64,000 nt of DNA, taken from assembly GCA_037501455.1 (NCBI GenBank), contig CM074856.1, positions 95,058,001 through 95,122,000 on the forward strand, in the 5' to 3' direction. Source of the stretch: Lantana camara (taxonomy: Eukaryota > Streptophyta > Magnoliopsida > Lamiales > Verbenaceae). A model generated the notes under the pieces. That model was not told the DNA's origin, did no database searches, and worked only from the letters and a program-made list of their open reading frames with translations. Shown here in pieces: positions 1 through 10,995 of the stretch (its first letter is position 1; each line of letters begins with the position of its first letter). Made by a program: the position numbers and the translations under genes.

Positions 1-1097
1 ATAAATGACCCTATATACTCCCAACGTGTAAAGATTTCAGCTAAAAACTATTAAATGTATATAGAGTCGCTTTCTAGAGTAAATGATTTCAACGTAAAGC
101 CCTTATTTCATGAACCTACCAAATGTTTTGGCGAGAATGAATGAATGAATGCAAAGAATGGGGTCCAGGGACTTGGTGTGAGTGGTGACCCGAGGAGGCA
201 AGGGCTGACGGTGATCCCTCACACTAGTTCCACCAATGAACGGTGTAACCGGACCTCGTTAGGAGTTAGCGAAGAATGGACGCTGAGTGCCATCTGGGGA
301 GTCATGTTCCCCTTTTGGTCAATGAATGGGTGGATGGGCCTTGCAAACCCGCCACCAACCCGGAGGAAGAAGGTGTAAATGTTATTGAATGCGCACGAAA
401 GAATGATATGCATGAAAAGAATGAATGAATGAATGTTAATGAATGTTAACGAATTACACGAGGTGTTGGTTGGAGATAATGCACGCCCACTCGACGGGCC
501 AATAATGACCTAATGTTAATGAATCGTTATAATCCCTTTTGATGATTTCTATTCACCCACTTGGGAAACTCTTTAAAAACCTCACTTGGGATTATAGCTT
601 GCATGTGAATGTTTAATTACCGTTGTATATTATATTTATGCCCTGTTTTATAGCCACCAGTCCCTTTTGGACTGAACCCATTTGGCTTTCAGTTGTGTTG
701 TGCAGGTGTCAAGGGAGCTAGGTGGGATTTCGAGTCATAGGTCTTGCATTCGCGTTTAGCCCTTGTATTTTGGTCTTACACTCACATATTGCACTTTTGA
801 TCATTGTATATGAACTTCATTGGAGCGTACATGTTTTGAGCCTTGATGGCATTTGAGGGTGTATATGACTTAAAATTTGAACTGTGATGCTCATTGCATA
901 TATACATGATGTGTGTTCGTTTATTGCTTCCGCTTTAAGGTTTTACCTTGTTTTGTGGTTCAAGGGTTAGTCCCGCCTAGCATAGAGTATGTGTATGTCC
1001 CCGTTCGGCGTGATTTGGCTCGGGTATGGATCGTCCATTTCATATTCGGGTCGGGTCTCGGTGCGGGGGATGTGACACCTTGCGTTCGGGTGTTACA
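1..1097 (+). repeat. NA1 5' LTR (3' third only)
   Basis: Starts inside the LTR just before a TATA box (58-63) and ends in GGGTGTTACA. It holds the GC-rich R-like core (about 165-365), the CAGTCC/GGACTG hairpin (658-674), the acceptor-like TGCAG (701-705), the purine-free stretch CTTCCGCTTT near 925, and the conserved U5 end (about 965-1097). It has an 8-bp GAATGAAT expansion near 137-150 relative to the 3' LTR. Short open frames here are not considered genes. Confidence 0.92.
58..63 (+). promoter_or_regulatory. TATA box of the NA1 5' LTR
   Basis: TATATA followed by GAGTCGC; the same box is at 6609-6614 in the 3' LTR. It sits about 115 bp before the GC-rich core, and the tandem array and C have TATA boxes at the matching place. 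The transcription start is inferred, not seen. Confidence 0.55.
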
Positions 1098-1104
1098 TCC
1101 TTAA

Positions 1105-1119
1105 GAGGTATCAGAGGCT
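1105..1119 (+). other. NA1 primer binding site (degenerate)
   Basis: AGGTATCAGAGGCTCAGG follows the LTR end after about 8 bp. It matches the TGGTATCAGAGC primer site (initiator tRNA-Met) seen in the other elements, with the first T changed to A and a G inserted or substituted in the GCCC part. Confidence 0.8.
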
Positions 1120-4100
1120 CAGGTTGCAAAACTCGGGTTCTCGTGTCGTGTGGGTCAGTCTAGGTCGTTCGGCATAGGAACTACGTGATAATGTGTGCAT
1201 TGCATCGATCTTGAACATGAAATTGTCTTTCTTTTAATCTTGCCAAATTACCTGTTGCATTTTACATTGGATCCGTGTCTTTCGTGTTGAATATGTGCCA
1301 TATACATGTACTAATCGCATGCATATACCTTTGAAATGAGTTATGATTTATAGGTTGTGAAGATAATATCAAACCACGACAAAGTTCTACAACAACGACG
1401 ATTTATTGTAAGTTCTTTCTTAAGCATGGAAGATAGGAAGGATGCACTGGGGAAGAATATAGAGAATTCGAGACGTGTAGGCCTCTTGGATGGAGCTAGA
1501 GTTCAAGGGATTGGAACCGGAATGAGAGGTTCGACTTTGGAAATGCAGCGGTAGAGATCTACTTGGTGAAATAGGGGTTGATCGAGGAATGGTGGTGACT
1601 TAGAAGATCAATATATGTGGTTCTACTACATAGGTTGCCTTAACGAGATTCAAAGGGATCATTCAACTTAAGGAAGGGTGTGAATGAACCTTGAGGGTAC
1701 TTTAACTTAGGGTTCGGATTATGGAAGAGATAGCGAGGATTGTGAAGATTAAACTAAAACACATCCGGTGGGAATTAAGCGTCTTGAGTCGTCAAATAGG
1801 GATTTCTAAATAAACCTAATGGCTAGAATCGAGCTTGTAGAAGCCAAGATCTGGAAGAGTTTAAATTTGGGGGCTATGGATTTTGACTAAGATGGAAAAC
1901 GAGTCCGGAAGGGAGTAAAGAAAGGCAAGTGAGGTGATAAATACAAATTTATGGAAGGTGATAATACCAAGGACAGGATTTGAGTTTATTATCCAAACCC
2001 AAGCTGAATTGTCGGATTGTGAGGTCGAATTGGGAAATATGGAGCAACAAATGGAAACGGTAAAGAAAGGCAAAGACTCTTTGGGAGGAAATCATGTGCT
2101 CAAGTATAAGCAATCGGAAAACGAGTTTAATTAACTAATCTCAACTCATAAAGGATAAGCACGGGAGTCTTGATCACGGTGATAATGAGAAGTAGGGTTC
2201 AGAATTACATTAGGGTTCAATTTTTGTAAGAGAATTTGGGCAATGTTGAAGGGTGATTCTCGGGGAGAAATTCAGATGCCAATTCAGTGGATGTCGAAGA
2301 AATCAGGGATCGCGAAATTTCAATTCCAGACCGTGGAAGATACAGGTCATGCACCAAGATTCATGGAAAACTTGAAGACCGTGGGAAAGACAAGGCATGA
2401 TTAGCAAGTCAAAGTAACCTCGTGGTTGGAGGAAAGAAAAGTTACCGAGCTAGCAGCTTACTATATTGGTGACAGGTTCTAAAACATTCATGGCACGTGC
2501 ATCATATTTCATATCAAATTGTTTATTTTCTTTGCTTATGTTTGTGCGCGTATTTCTATTTGATTTTGTGCTCTAACGTGCGACATATTTAAGTGTTACA
2601 AGAGTGCCACATGTATCGACATCTTAACCCGACATGCATTTTAGTGTTTATTTGATAGGAAGTTCCTTCATCTCACCCATCAAGTATCATTTTAACCGAG
2701 CCACCTCAGAATTTAGATGAAAGGAAATAATGGAGTTGCATAGGTTGGTAACGTTGGAGAAAATAAAGAACTTCAAATAAGGGGCAGGTTGATGGAAATG
2801 GGATTCAGAAAGAGAAGCCAAACTAGAGTTAGCTTTAGGGTGTTGGATCGAACAAGAATAGAGAAGGGGGTTGCTATGTTCGTTAAATTCCTCCCCTCCT
2901 CCCCCTCCCCCCCCCCCCCCAAATAAAATTATTTTATGAAGAATTTCGGTGAAAGACGGATTGATGGAGTTCAATGTGTAACAATAGAAAATTTAAGGGG
3001 GAGAGCGTAACCAAGAAGAAAAAAAAAAAAAAAAAAAAAAACTTGAAGTTGTGGCTGAAGAAATAAATGATAGAGATACCGGAAGTGCAATTAGAAAGAT
3101 CCAGGGTTTATGTTAGTGAGCGGAAATGAATAAGACGACTTTAACGGTTGACCATTAAAATGAGGGTTAGGCCACTAAATTCGGGCTGAAGATTTTCACG
3201 AGGAATTGGGAAGATAGTTCATTGATTTTTCTACGTATGTAAGTCGATTTGAAGATGGAGGAGTTACGGAGAAGTTAAGGAAACTCTCTAGTTGACTTAT
3301 CGAGAGGGAATCAATTCAAATTAACATAGAAAGAGATGCTGTCAATAAAGCTTGGTTCAATAAGTTTGGAAGGAGTTAAGAAGAAACAAAACCGAAGAGG
3401 ATGAACATTGAGAAATATAAATCAAAACCTAGGAATCATCAAGAACATTCTATCTTCGACTCAAGGAATATGGGGCCAAATACTAAATATAACCTTAAGG
3501 GGTCAAAGAGAATGAACGGAAGATGAGAAAGGATTCGTGTTGAGAGAGACCATAAGGATAAATATCTCAAGGTCGGGATTGAATCGTCAAAGTTGTCAAG
3601 AGTAGTCATCCTCGAGGATATGTTAGACTCCGATATGGTTAAAGATAGTAGTTATGGACCTAACTTCGGGAAAGATAGTCTAAGGGTATACGGGAAGGTC
3701 AAAGCTTGGTTATTTGAAAGAGTTGGATTGGCTAAATAAAGATTATGGGGAATGATGATAGATTGAAGAGGAGTAGAGCAGTAAAAGTCAGAAGGGAATC
3801 AAGAATAATATTCGAAGAGGAACTATCATGGTTTCACCAGGGCACTGAATGAATTATAGACAAGTCAAACTCTGCATTCACTTTCAAGGCAGATAATGCA
3901 TTGTATAACAAAACACCCAACTCCAAATTTCTTTACCTCGGTGAACGGTACATGAAGCATCCATGATCCATGCATCCATGAAAATTTAATTTAAATAATT
4001 CTTATGCTATGTGCTCTGATTCCTTACCATGTTAAATTATTTGAAGTAATTGATAATCAACGTGGATGATATCTATTACCTGCTTTGGGTGTCTTATGTG

Positions 4101-4169
4101 ACTTTAATTATTGTTCCGTGTTGTTTTGCTCTGGACTATTGGAGACTTCCTTGGCTTGTTGTTGTTTGT

Positions 4170-4305
4170 GAGAGACGGGGTTCTCTCTTTGTTGTTTTTG
4201 AGAGACGGGGTTCTCTCTTTGTTGGTCTTGAGAGACGGGGTTCTCTCATTGTTGTTTGAGAGAGGGGATTCTCTCCTTGTTGTTTGTGAGGAACGGGGTT
4301 CCTTC
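4170..4305 (+). repeat. Five-unit tandem array of short hairpins
   Basis: Units start at 4170, 4200, 4230, 4258 and 4288, so the period is about 30 bp. Units 1-3 read GAGAGACGGGGTTCTCTC, an inverted repeat around a CGGGG-type loop. Unit 4 is GAGAGGGGATTCTCTC. In unit 5 both arms change together (GAGGAA with TTCCTT). The array lies just before the purine tract. Its open frames in several phases are a by-product of the repeat. Confidence 0.85.
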
Positions 4306-4329
4306 ATTAATTGTTTTCAGGCAGATAGT

Positions 4330-4364
4330 GAATCCGAGGACGGATTCTTTTAAGGGGGAGAGGT
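4330..4364 (+). other. NA1 AGGA-loop hairpin and polypurine tract
   Basis: GAATCCG-AGGA-CGGATTC (4330-4347) forms a 7-bp stem with a 4-base loop. Four bases later the purine tract AAGGGGGAGAGG leads to the LTR start TGTAACGCCCC at 4365. The tract is where plus-strand DNA synthesis is expected to start. The hairpin is shared with other elements here, including one with different stem bases. Confidence 0.85.
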
Positions 4365-7300
4365 TGTAACGCCCCAGTTTTTTAGTCAAATAGCATGACG
4401 TATGTGTTTACTAATTTGCGCAAATTAATTGGCTACATGTGTTGTCTATATTTAAATTTCTGGGTTCAATTGGTAAATATGTGATTAATTGAAATATATG
4501 CAATAATTGAATTTGAGTAATATGAATAAATTGTGTGCCCTTAATTATGCGTTTAAATTATTTAATTGTTTAATTAATCATTTTTGATAATTACTAATTG
4601 TAACTTTCATTAATTTCTCCATTATATGTATTTCGTTATACATTTAATAAATATTTAAAATGGATTCTTAAATTTTATTTGAATTTTTAAAACTATATGA
4701 ATTCTTGGTCGATTTGCATTTACGTGACAAGTTGTGCGAATTAATTGTTTATACAAGTTTTATATATTTAATATTATATATTAAATGTTAATTTATATAT
4801 ATTAAGTTAATTAATATTATATATATATGAATTGGTTGATATATATAATTTTAATGTTATTAATTATATACGTATTTATTTTATATTATTTGTAATATTA
4901 TGAATTTTATTGTTACATTGCGTATGAGTGACATTTTTGTGCTTCGTTCTTATATGAAATGATATCGAAATGTCGTGGAAATTTAGTATGTCGTAAATAT
5001 ATGTGTTATGAACATACCTATATGCTTGGTTTATGTTTTCGAACTCATTTGACGTGTTAACGAATTTAATTTGAATCGTGGAACCAAATCGGGGGCTAAC
5101 GAGCAATTAGTGCACCCTTGGTTCCGTATGTGATATCTTGAGCTCGGGAACTCGGATTCGTGTTCCGTCAACTTCGTTGAACTCGTATCGAAGATTCGGG
5201 TTTAATGAACTTAGCCTTATAATTTTCCGAAATCATTTGAACTTTTGAAATTCAATCGAAAACCGAAACGGATGCAAATCTGCCACCCTTTACTAAAAAT
5301 GCCATAACTTATACAAACCTTGACTAAATTAACTATGGTTGGATGCTTTAGAACCCTAACTCAACCCTCTAACAAAATTAAAAGCCCCAAACCGAACCAA
5401 CCCTTCCCACTTGCTGACAATTTCCCAAACATCATCTGCTTCCTAGTTTCACCCATAGCTCAAACCAAACCTTGAGATTCAAGCTCAAATCTCTTTCTAA
5501 ACCTCCATTAATCCACAAGGCAAGTTTGGATATGTTATGTACATTTAATATAAGTCATTTTCATTCATTCATCCCTAATTTTGATCATGATTTCATGGAT
5601 ATATGGCTACCTTGAGTAGATATTTAGGTTTTGAGCATTTTGGTCGATCTCTTTCAATTCTTGAGTTTTTTGAATGATTCCAAGCATGAAAATGATTGTT
5701 TTGATCTTCTCTTTACATTTATGGTGATGTATTAGCTGTTAGTTGAGGCATTTATGAGCCACTATTAATGAGATGTTGAAGCTTTGGCATGAAATGATCA
5801 CCATACACCCCACCTCACGTCTTGTTGGTTTGAAAGCATGTTTGCACGTTGGTTTGGAGTTATTTTGCTGCATACTTGTGATTAATTGATGGCTGAAAGT
5901 GTTGGGAAGGTTGTGTAGGGGTTATGCTCTATTTTGTTGTTGCTCTGTTTTTCTGTTGTGTGCTTTAGACACGGGCGTGTCAACCTTTTCTTCTTCAGCA
6001 TGACATGGGGGTGCACGACTGTCTAGTCTCGCTGTACCGAGATACGGGGGTGTCCCGATTTGCTTTATAATGGTGACACGGGCGTGTCACCTTCTGAACT
6101 TCATGCATGTTGGGTTGCATGTGGTGTACGTGTGCATATATATATATATATTGATTATATATTATACATTAGTTAATTTAATTGAATGTATGTAATTGTT
6201 TTTTTCTAATTCTATATGTGATTTAACTTGTGCTTTGATTCCATTTGAAAGTCTTAAATTGAATTGATTGGAAATGTGAAATTATGAATTCGAATGAACG
6301 TGAACGATTGATTGAATGACTTGATTATATGATTTAAATTCCTTAATAGTGCACATGAACATTTTCGTAACATAATCTTATCTTTTATACATTCATATCC
6401 TGATCATTACATTGTCGAGCGTCTTATTTGGTCGTATTGAGTCTCACTTCACCTCTCTTGCACAGATTTTGATTCCGTTGGAGACGAGGCCGGTCCGTGA
6501 GGCTCTTGTGTTCTCCTTTTTGCCGTTTAAGGTGGGTTTCTCTACTATTAGATAAATGACCCTATATACTCCCAACGTGTAAAAATTTTAGCTAAAAACT
6601 ATTAAATGTATATAGAGTCGCTTTCTAGAGTAAATGATTTCAATGCAAAGCCCTTATTTCATGAACCTACCAAATGTTTTGGCGAGAATGAATGCACAGA
6701 ATGGGGCCCAGGGACTTGGTGTGAGTGGTGACCCGAGGAGGCAAGGGCTGACGGTGATCCCTCACACTAGTTCCACCAATGAACGGCGTAACCGGACCTC
6801 GTTAGGAGTTAGCGAGGAATGGACGCTGAGTGCCATCTGGGGAGTCATGTTCCCCTTTTGGTCAATGAATGGGTGGATGGGCCTTGCAAACCCGCCACCA
6901 ACCTGGAGGAAGAAGGTGTAAATGTTATTGAATGGGCACGAAAGAATGATATGCATGAAAAGAATGAATAAATGAATGTTAATGAATGTTAACGAATTAC
7001 ACGAGGTGTTTGTTGGAGATAATGCACGCCCACTCGCCGGGCCAATAATGACCTAATGTTAATGAATCGTTATAATCCCTTTTGATGATTTCTATTCACC
7101 CACTTGGGAAGCTCTTTAAAAACCTCACTTGGGATTATAGCTTGCATGTGAATGTTTAATTACCGTTGTATATTATATTTATGCCCTGTTTTATACCCAC
7201 CAGTACCTTTTGGACTGAACCCGTTTGGCTTTTAGTTGTGTTGTGCAGGTGTCAAAGGAGCTAGGCGGGATTTCGAGTCATAGGTCTTGCATTCACGTTT

Positions 7301-7640
7301 AGCCCTTGTATTTTGGTCTTACACTCATATATTGCACTTTTGATCATTGTATATGAACTTCATTGGAGCATACATGTTTTGAGCCTTGATGGCATTTGAG
7401 GGTGTATATGACTTAAAATTTGAACTGTGATGCTCATTGCATATATACATGATGTGTGTTCGTTTATTGCTTCCGCTTTAATGTTTTACGCTGTTTTGTG
7501 GTTCAAGGGTTAGTCCCGCCTAGCATAGAGTGTGTGTATGTCCCCGTTCGCCGTGATTTGGCTCGGGTATGGATCGTCCATTTCATATTCGGGTCGGGTC
7601 TCGGTGCGGGGGATGTGACACCTTGCGCTCGGGTGTTACA
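4365..7640 (+). repeat. NA1 3' LTR (3276 bp)
   Basis: Bounded by TGTAACGCCCC and GGGTGTTACA. The AT-rich U3 carries GACACGGGCGTGTC palindromes (5968-5981, and a longer one at 6072-6091), a block AAGGTGGGTTTCTC..TATTAG (6530-6551), a TATA box (6609-6614), a GC-rich core (about 6700-6910), a hairpin (7201-7217, one mismatch), an acceptor-like TGCAG near 7247 and the U5 end. A small TA repeat lies near 6136-6150. No gene is seen in it. Confidence 0.92.
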
Positions 7641-10600
7641 GGGAAAAAGAAACAACGAAGAGGGGTCAGTCCTAAAGACTGGTGAGGGGGCTAACGCACA
7701 CACCCGTACATAAATATAGAGCATAGCATATTCAAATCTTAGAGTATTCATGAACCGGGTGTGGTTTTTGCAATCCAAATTATTTTGACACGTGATAGCA
7801 TATATAGAAAAGGTTTAGGGTCGAAGGCCAAAATCAACCAATTTTAATAATTAGAAGTCCTCACCCATTTCATGAATCATAGACGGAAACATAATACACA
7901 CACATCACTCGGCGAGTACGAGTGCACAACCAATCTCCTTCTCAAAGCATAACTTGGAATTTAACATGCGAAGACATAAAACAAACACATACTCATAACT
8001 CCTTACTCCATGGGATGGAAGGGTGGCCACCCTTCGTATCCACGCTTAAACGTCAGGGTCGTGACTTTCATGACACTCACGCCCAAGGATTCCGTCCCCC
8101 ACCTCCCTCCGAGTGGGTTTCGGGTTGATCTTATTAGTGGAGAAGTGTCCAGGGGTTGCAACAGGCGACCCCGCTGGTCGTCCCGGGTCTCCCATTACAC
8201 ATAACTCCGGGGCCCAAACTTACACTTATACTTATACTTATCAAAGCTTATCTTTCAAAGCCAATCTCGCTAAAGCTTATCACATACACACGCTAACCCT
8301 TTTTAAAATAAAAGAACGAAAATATATCTTACTTATACATAAAGGTGTTTTTCAAACGTTTTATAACAAAAGGGCCAATTCCCACAAAATACATACCAAA
8401 CACATATCTATATACATATATATTTATATAGGTCACATGCGGGCTTAAAACACATTTAGGGTTGTAGGTCATAATAGCTAAAAGAAAGAAACCTCACCTT
8501 GACGAATAAACCGAACAAAACGGCAAACCAAAGCAACGGCTACTACAAGACGACCTCGTCACCTCCGGGATGAACCTAAGAGAAAAGGAGACAACAAGAG
8601 ACGTACTTAAACTCAAATGAACCATATTGACGCTCGGCAAATGCATATGAATGCAAGTGATGCAATGCACTTCACATAAGTTTATACTTAGGCATATCAA
8701 ACCCAATATCAAGTCATCACTCAAATAATTCATGAATTAATTACATAACATGTCAAATATATTCATAACATATCATATTGTAGCATAGCACAAGTATTCA
8801 TAAGGTTAAAGTTCATAGAAATGGCAAAGGATACATAAGAAGTGAAATAAAGTAGCATATAAGAGCATAGGAGTTCATATTAAATCGTAAGTTATATAAG
8901 TCACATTAAACGAATCCATAATTTTCATATAACAAGCGCACCATATCATACAACATGTTATCAAAGCATTCATATCAATTAAGGAGCAAGGAATTTCATG
9001 CAAGGCACATAAACGAGACATGAAGTCATAAACGCACATTAAGGTAGCATACGTCACATATGAGATCATAATTCGAAAACGGGCAATTAAATCAAGCCAT
9101 AAATTCATAAAATACAAGTTAACACATAATACATCAAGTTAATGATGCATATCAGTCACAAACGAGACAAGAGAAAGCAATTAAAAGTAACGAAACAACG
9201 AAAGAAATTCCCCGGGGCGCTGCCGTGAGACATGACACGGCCATGTCCAAAAAGCAAAGGGAACGGACACGGCCGTGTCCGAATTTATAAAAATCTGATT
9301 CCCAACTCAAGGCCTTGACACGGCCGTGTCATGCTGCAATTCATTCTTGACATGGCCGTGTCAAGCATTTCGTTGAGAAGGGAAGCAAAACGCAGCAGCA
9401 CATTATTGAAGGCAAAAACAAGGCAGTTTTGGGAGCATCTCTTGGAGGCTTTCTTATGCCATTTCAACACATATATCATGCATTAAATGAACACTAAATC
9501 ACCACATTAACATGCCATGATATGCAGCAACAACGGCTCCAAAACAGCCACACAAAACTGATGCACGGAAGAAGCAAATAAAAGTCATGCTCTGTCTCCA
9601 AGTTTGCAGCTGCAATGATGTATGAATTCAGGGCAAAACAAGGCATATAAGCTTGAAAAGACATAGCTAACATATAAGACAACTCATATACTTCATGTCC
9701 ATGCAATTTCACACGAAAATAAGCACAAGAGAGCATCAAACCAAACCAAAAATCCCAACAGTAGTTCATACGGGCGAGCAGATTTTTGCAGCAGTTTTCA
9801 AGCTCAAAACTCATCATATAAGCCAAGGTTTTCAAGGAAAAACCGAGAATATTCATAGAGCAACATGTGTAACACATAACCAAGCAATAACACACGAAAT
9901 TGAATGCAAGAATTCATCAAACAAAGCTCAAAAACATGACAGCAGTTCGGAAGAAAAGGAGCAGACAGCAGCAGTTCGAAATTCCATTTTCAGGGCCAAA
10001 AACTCAAGCTTTCATTCATGTTATCAATGGAGAATCAGCCCTAACACATCTAGAATGAAGTATAAATCAAGTATGGAAGCAAAGAAGCTCATATAATCAA
10101 CAAGGAAGCACCAAATTAGCCATAAACTCAAGGTATATCAAGAAGGCAAGAATCATATCCAAATTCCTATTCAAGCTCTATCTCAAACCCTTATTAAATC
10201 TGACTGAAAACAAGAATTTATACTAACCTTCAGGAGTTGATTAAGTATGGAAGAGATAGGCTTCAAAATCACAAGGCATGGATGAGGGTTTCTCCTTTCT
10301 CCTTCTTCTTTCTTGTTCAGCAGCTTTTCCTTTTCTTGTGAGGTGTATGGTTTGAATTCAAGGGTTAGGGAAAGGTGAGAGCTGAGTTTAGATCATGTAA
10401 ACCAAGGGTTAAGGTTTGGTCAAGGTTAAATTGGGCCCACAAACTCAAGACTAGTCAAAGATGGCTCCTTTAGCACAAGGTGCTCATTCCGGGTGAAAAA
10501 CGGGGGTCCAAATGGGCTTAGAAAAATACCAAATCAGGTTCCTTGGCTTCATCTCTTTGTTACGAGTCCGAAACCTCTTCCGGAATTCGAATCCGAATTC

Positions 10601-10995
10601 CCGAGCTCAAGTTATGGCCTCCGGAACACGAGGCGCGCTAAAACTAGTTAGGCCCTCATGTCCCTCGTCAAATACTTAAGGTTTAAAACCTCGACAAACG
10701 AACCCGAAAACTTAAAATGAGCAGGCAAACACATTCATAACTTACATATATCATGCATATCAAAATTTCACAAAAATCGGAATTGAATTCTGGCACATAA
10801 CGAGCAAATTACGAGGCATGCAAGATTAAACGTTCAAATTCAAAATTCAAATATAAAGAAATAATTTCAATTATTATTTAACCAATAATTCAAATTAATT
10901 AAGAAAATCGTTAACATGAAAAAAATAAATAATTAACGCGTAATTAACACTCTCGATACAGCGTACCTGTACGGCCGGACGAGCGGGATGTTACA
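7641..10995 (-). repeat. C2: minus-strand LTR of the C family, interrupted by NA1
   Basis: Read on the minus strand it begins TGTAACATCCCGCTCGTCC at 10995, as C does at 35667, and matches the C LTRs through the palindromes (9265-9280, 9317-9330, 9349-9362), the GC-rich part (about 8030-8215) and the CAGTC hairpin (7667-7681). It stops at 7641 where NA1 begins; the remaining U5 part must lie left of the window. The bases AGATA after 10995 are a candidate target duplication. Several frames of 60-133 codons occur, none with a recognisable domain. Confidence 0.88.

Larger units (their letters stand above)
1098..4364 (+). other. NA1 non-coding interior
   Basis: No gag or pol motif found. It contains a stretch related to NA2 that in both copies can be read as LG(N/D)MEQQMETVKKG (about 2028-2069), a relic of the gag/protease junction region near 2465-2500 (CATTCATGGCACG...), and the AACCCGACATGCAT block (about 2626) that F and G also carry. 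A 14-base C run (2907-2920) and a 23-base A run (3019-3041) are simple repeats. The rest shows only short chance frames. Confidence 0.7.
1..7640 (+). mobile_element. NA1: non-autonomous Ty3-like LTR retrotransposon, 5' end outside the window
   Basis: A non-coding element with two LTRs. Positions 1-1097 repeat 6552-7640 almost base for base, so 1-1097 is the end of the 5' LTR and 4365-7640 is the full 3' LTR. A degenerate primer site follows the first LTR and a purine tract precedes the second. The interior of about 3.3 kb has no gag or pol that I can recognise, so the element must have used proteins from other elements. NA2 (10996-15528, minus) has a related interior. NA1 is inserted in a minus-strand LTR that resumes at 7641. 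The 3' flanking five bases are GGGAA; the matching duplication would lie outside the window. Confidence 0.9.

Noticed and set aside
4050..4353. Frames with repeated GSLFVV or RTPSLK peptides
   Set aside because: They are translations of the 30-bp hairpin array and open in several phases on both strands.
9494..9895. 133-codon open frame on the minus strand, with an equally long frame on the plus strand at 9695-10096
   Set aside because: It lies inside the C2 LTR, has no domain, and is not kept in the C LTRs as a frame as far as I can see.
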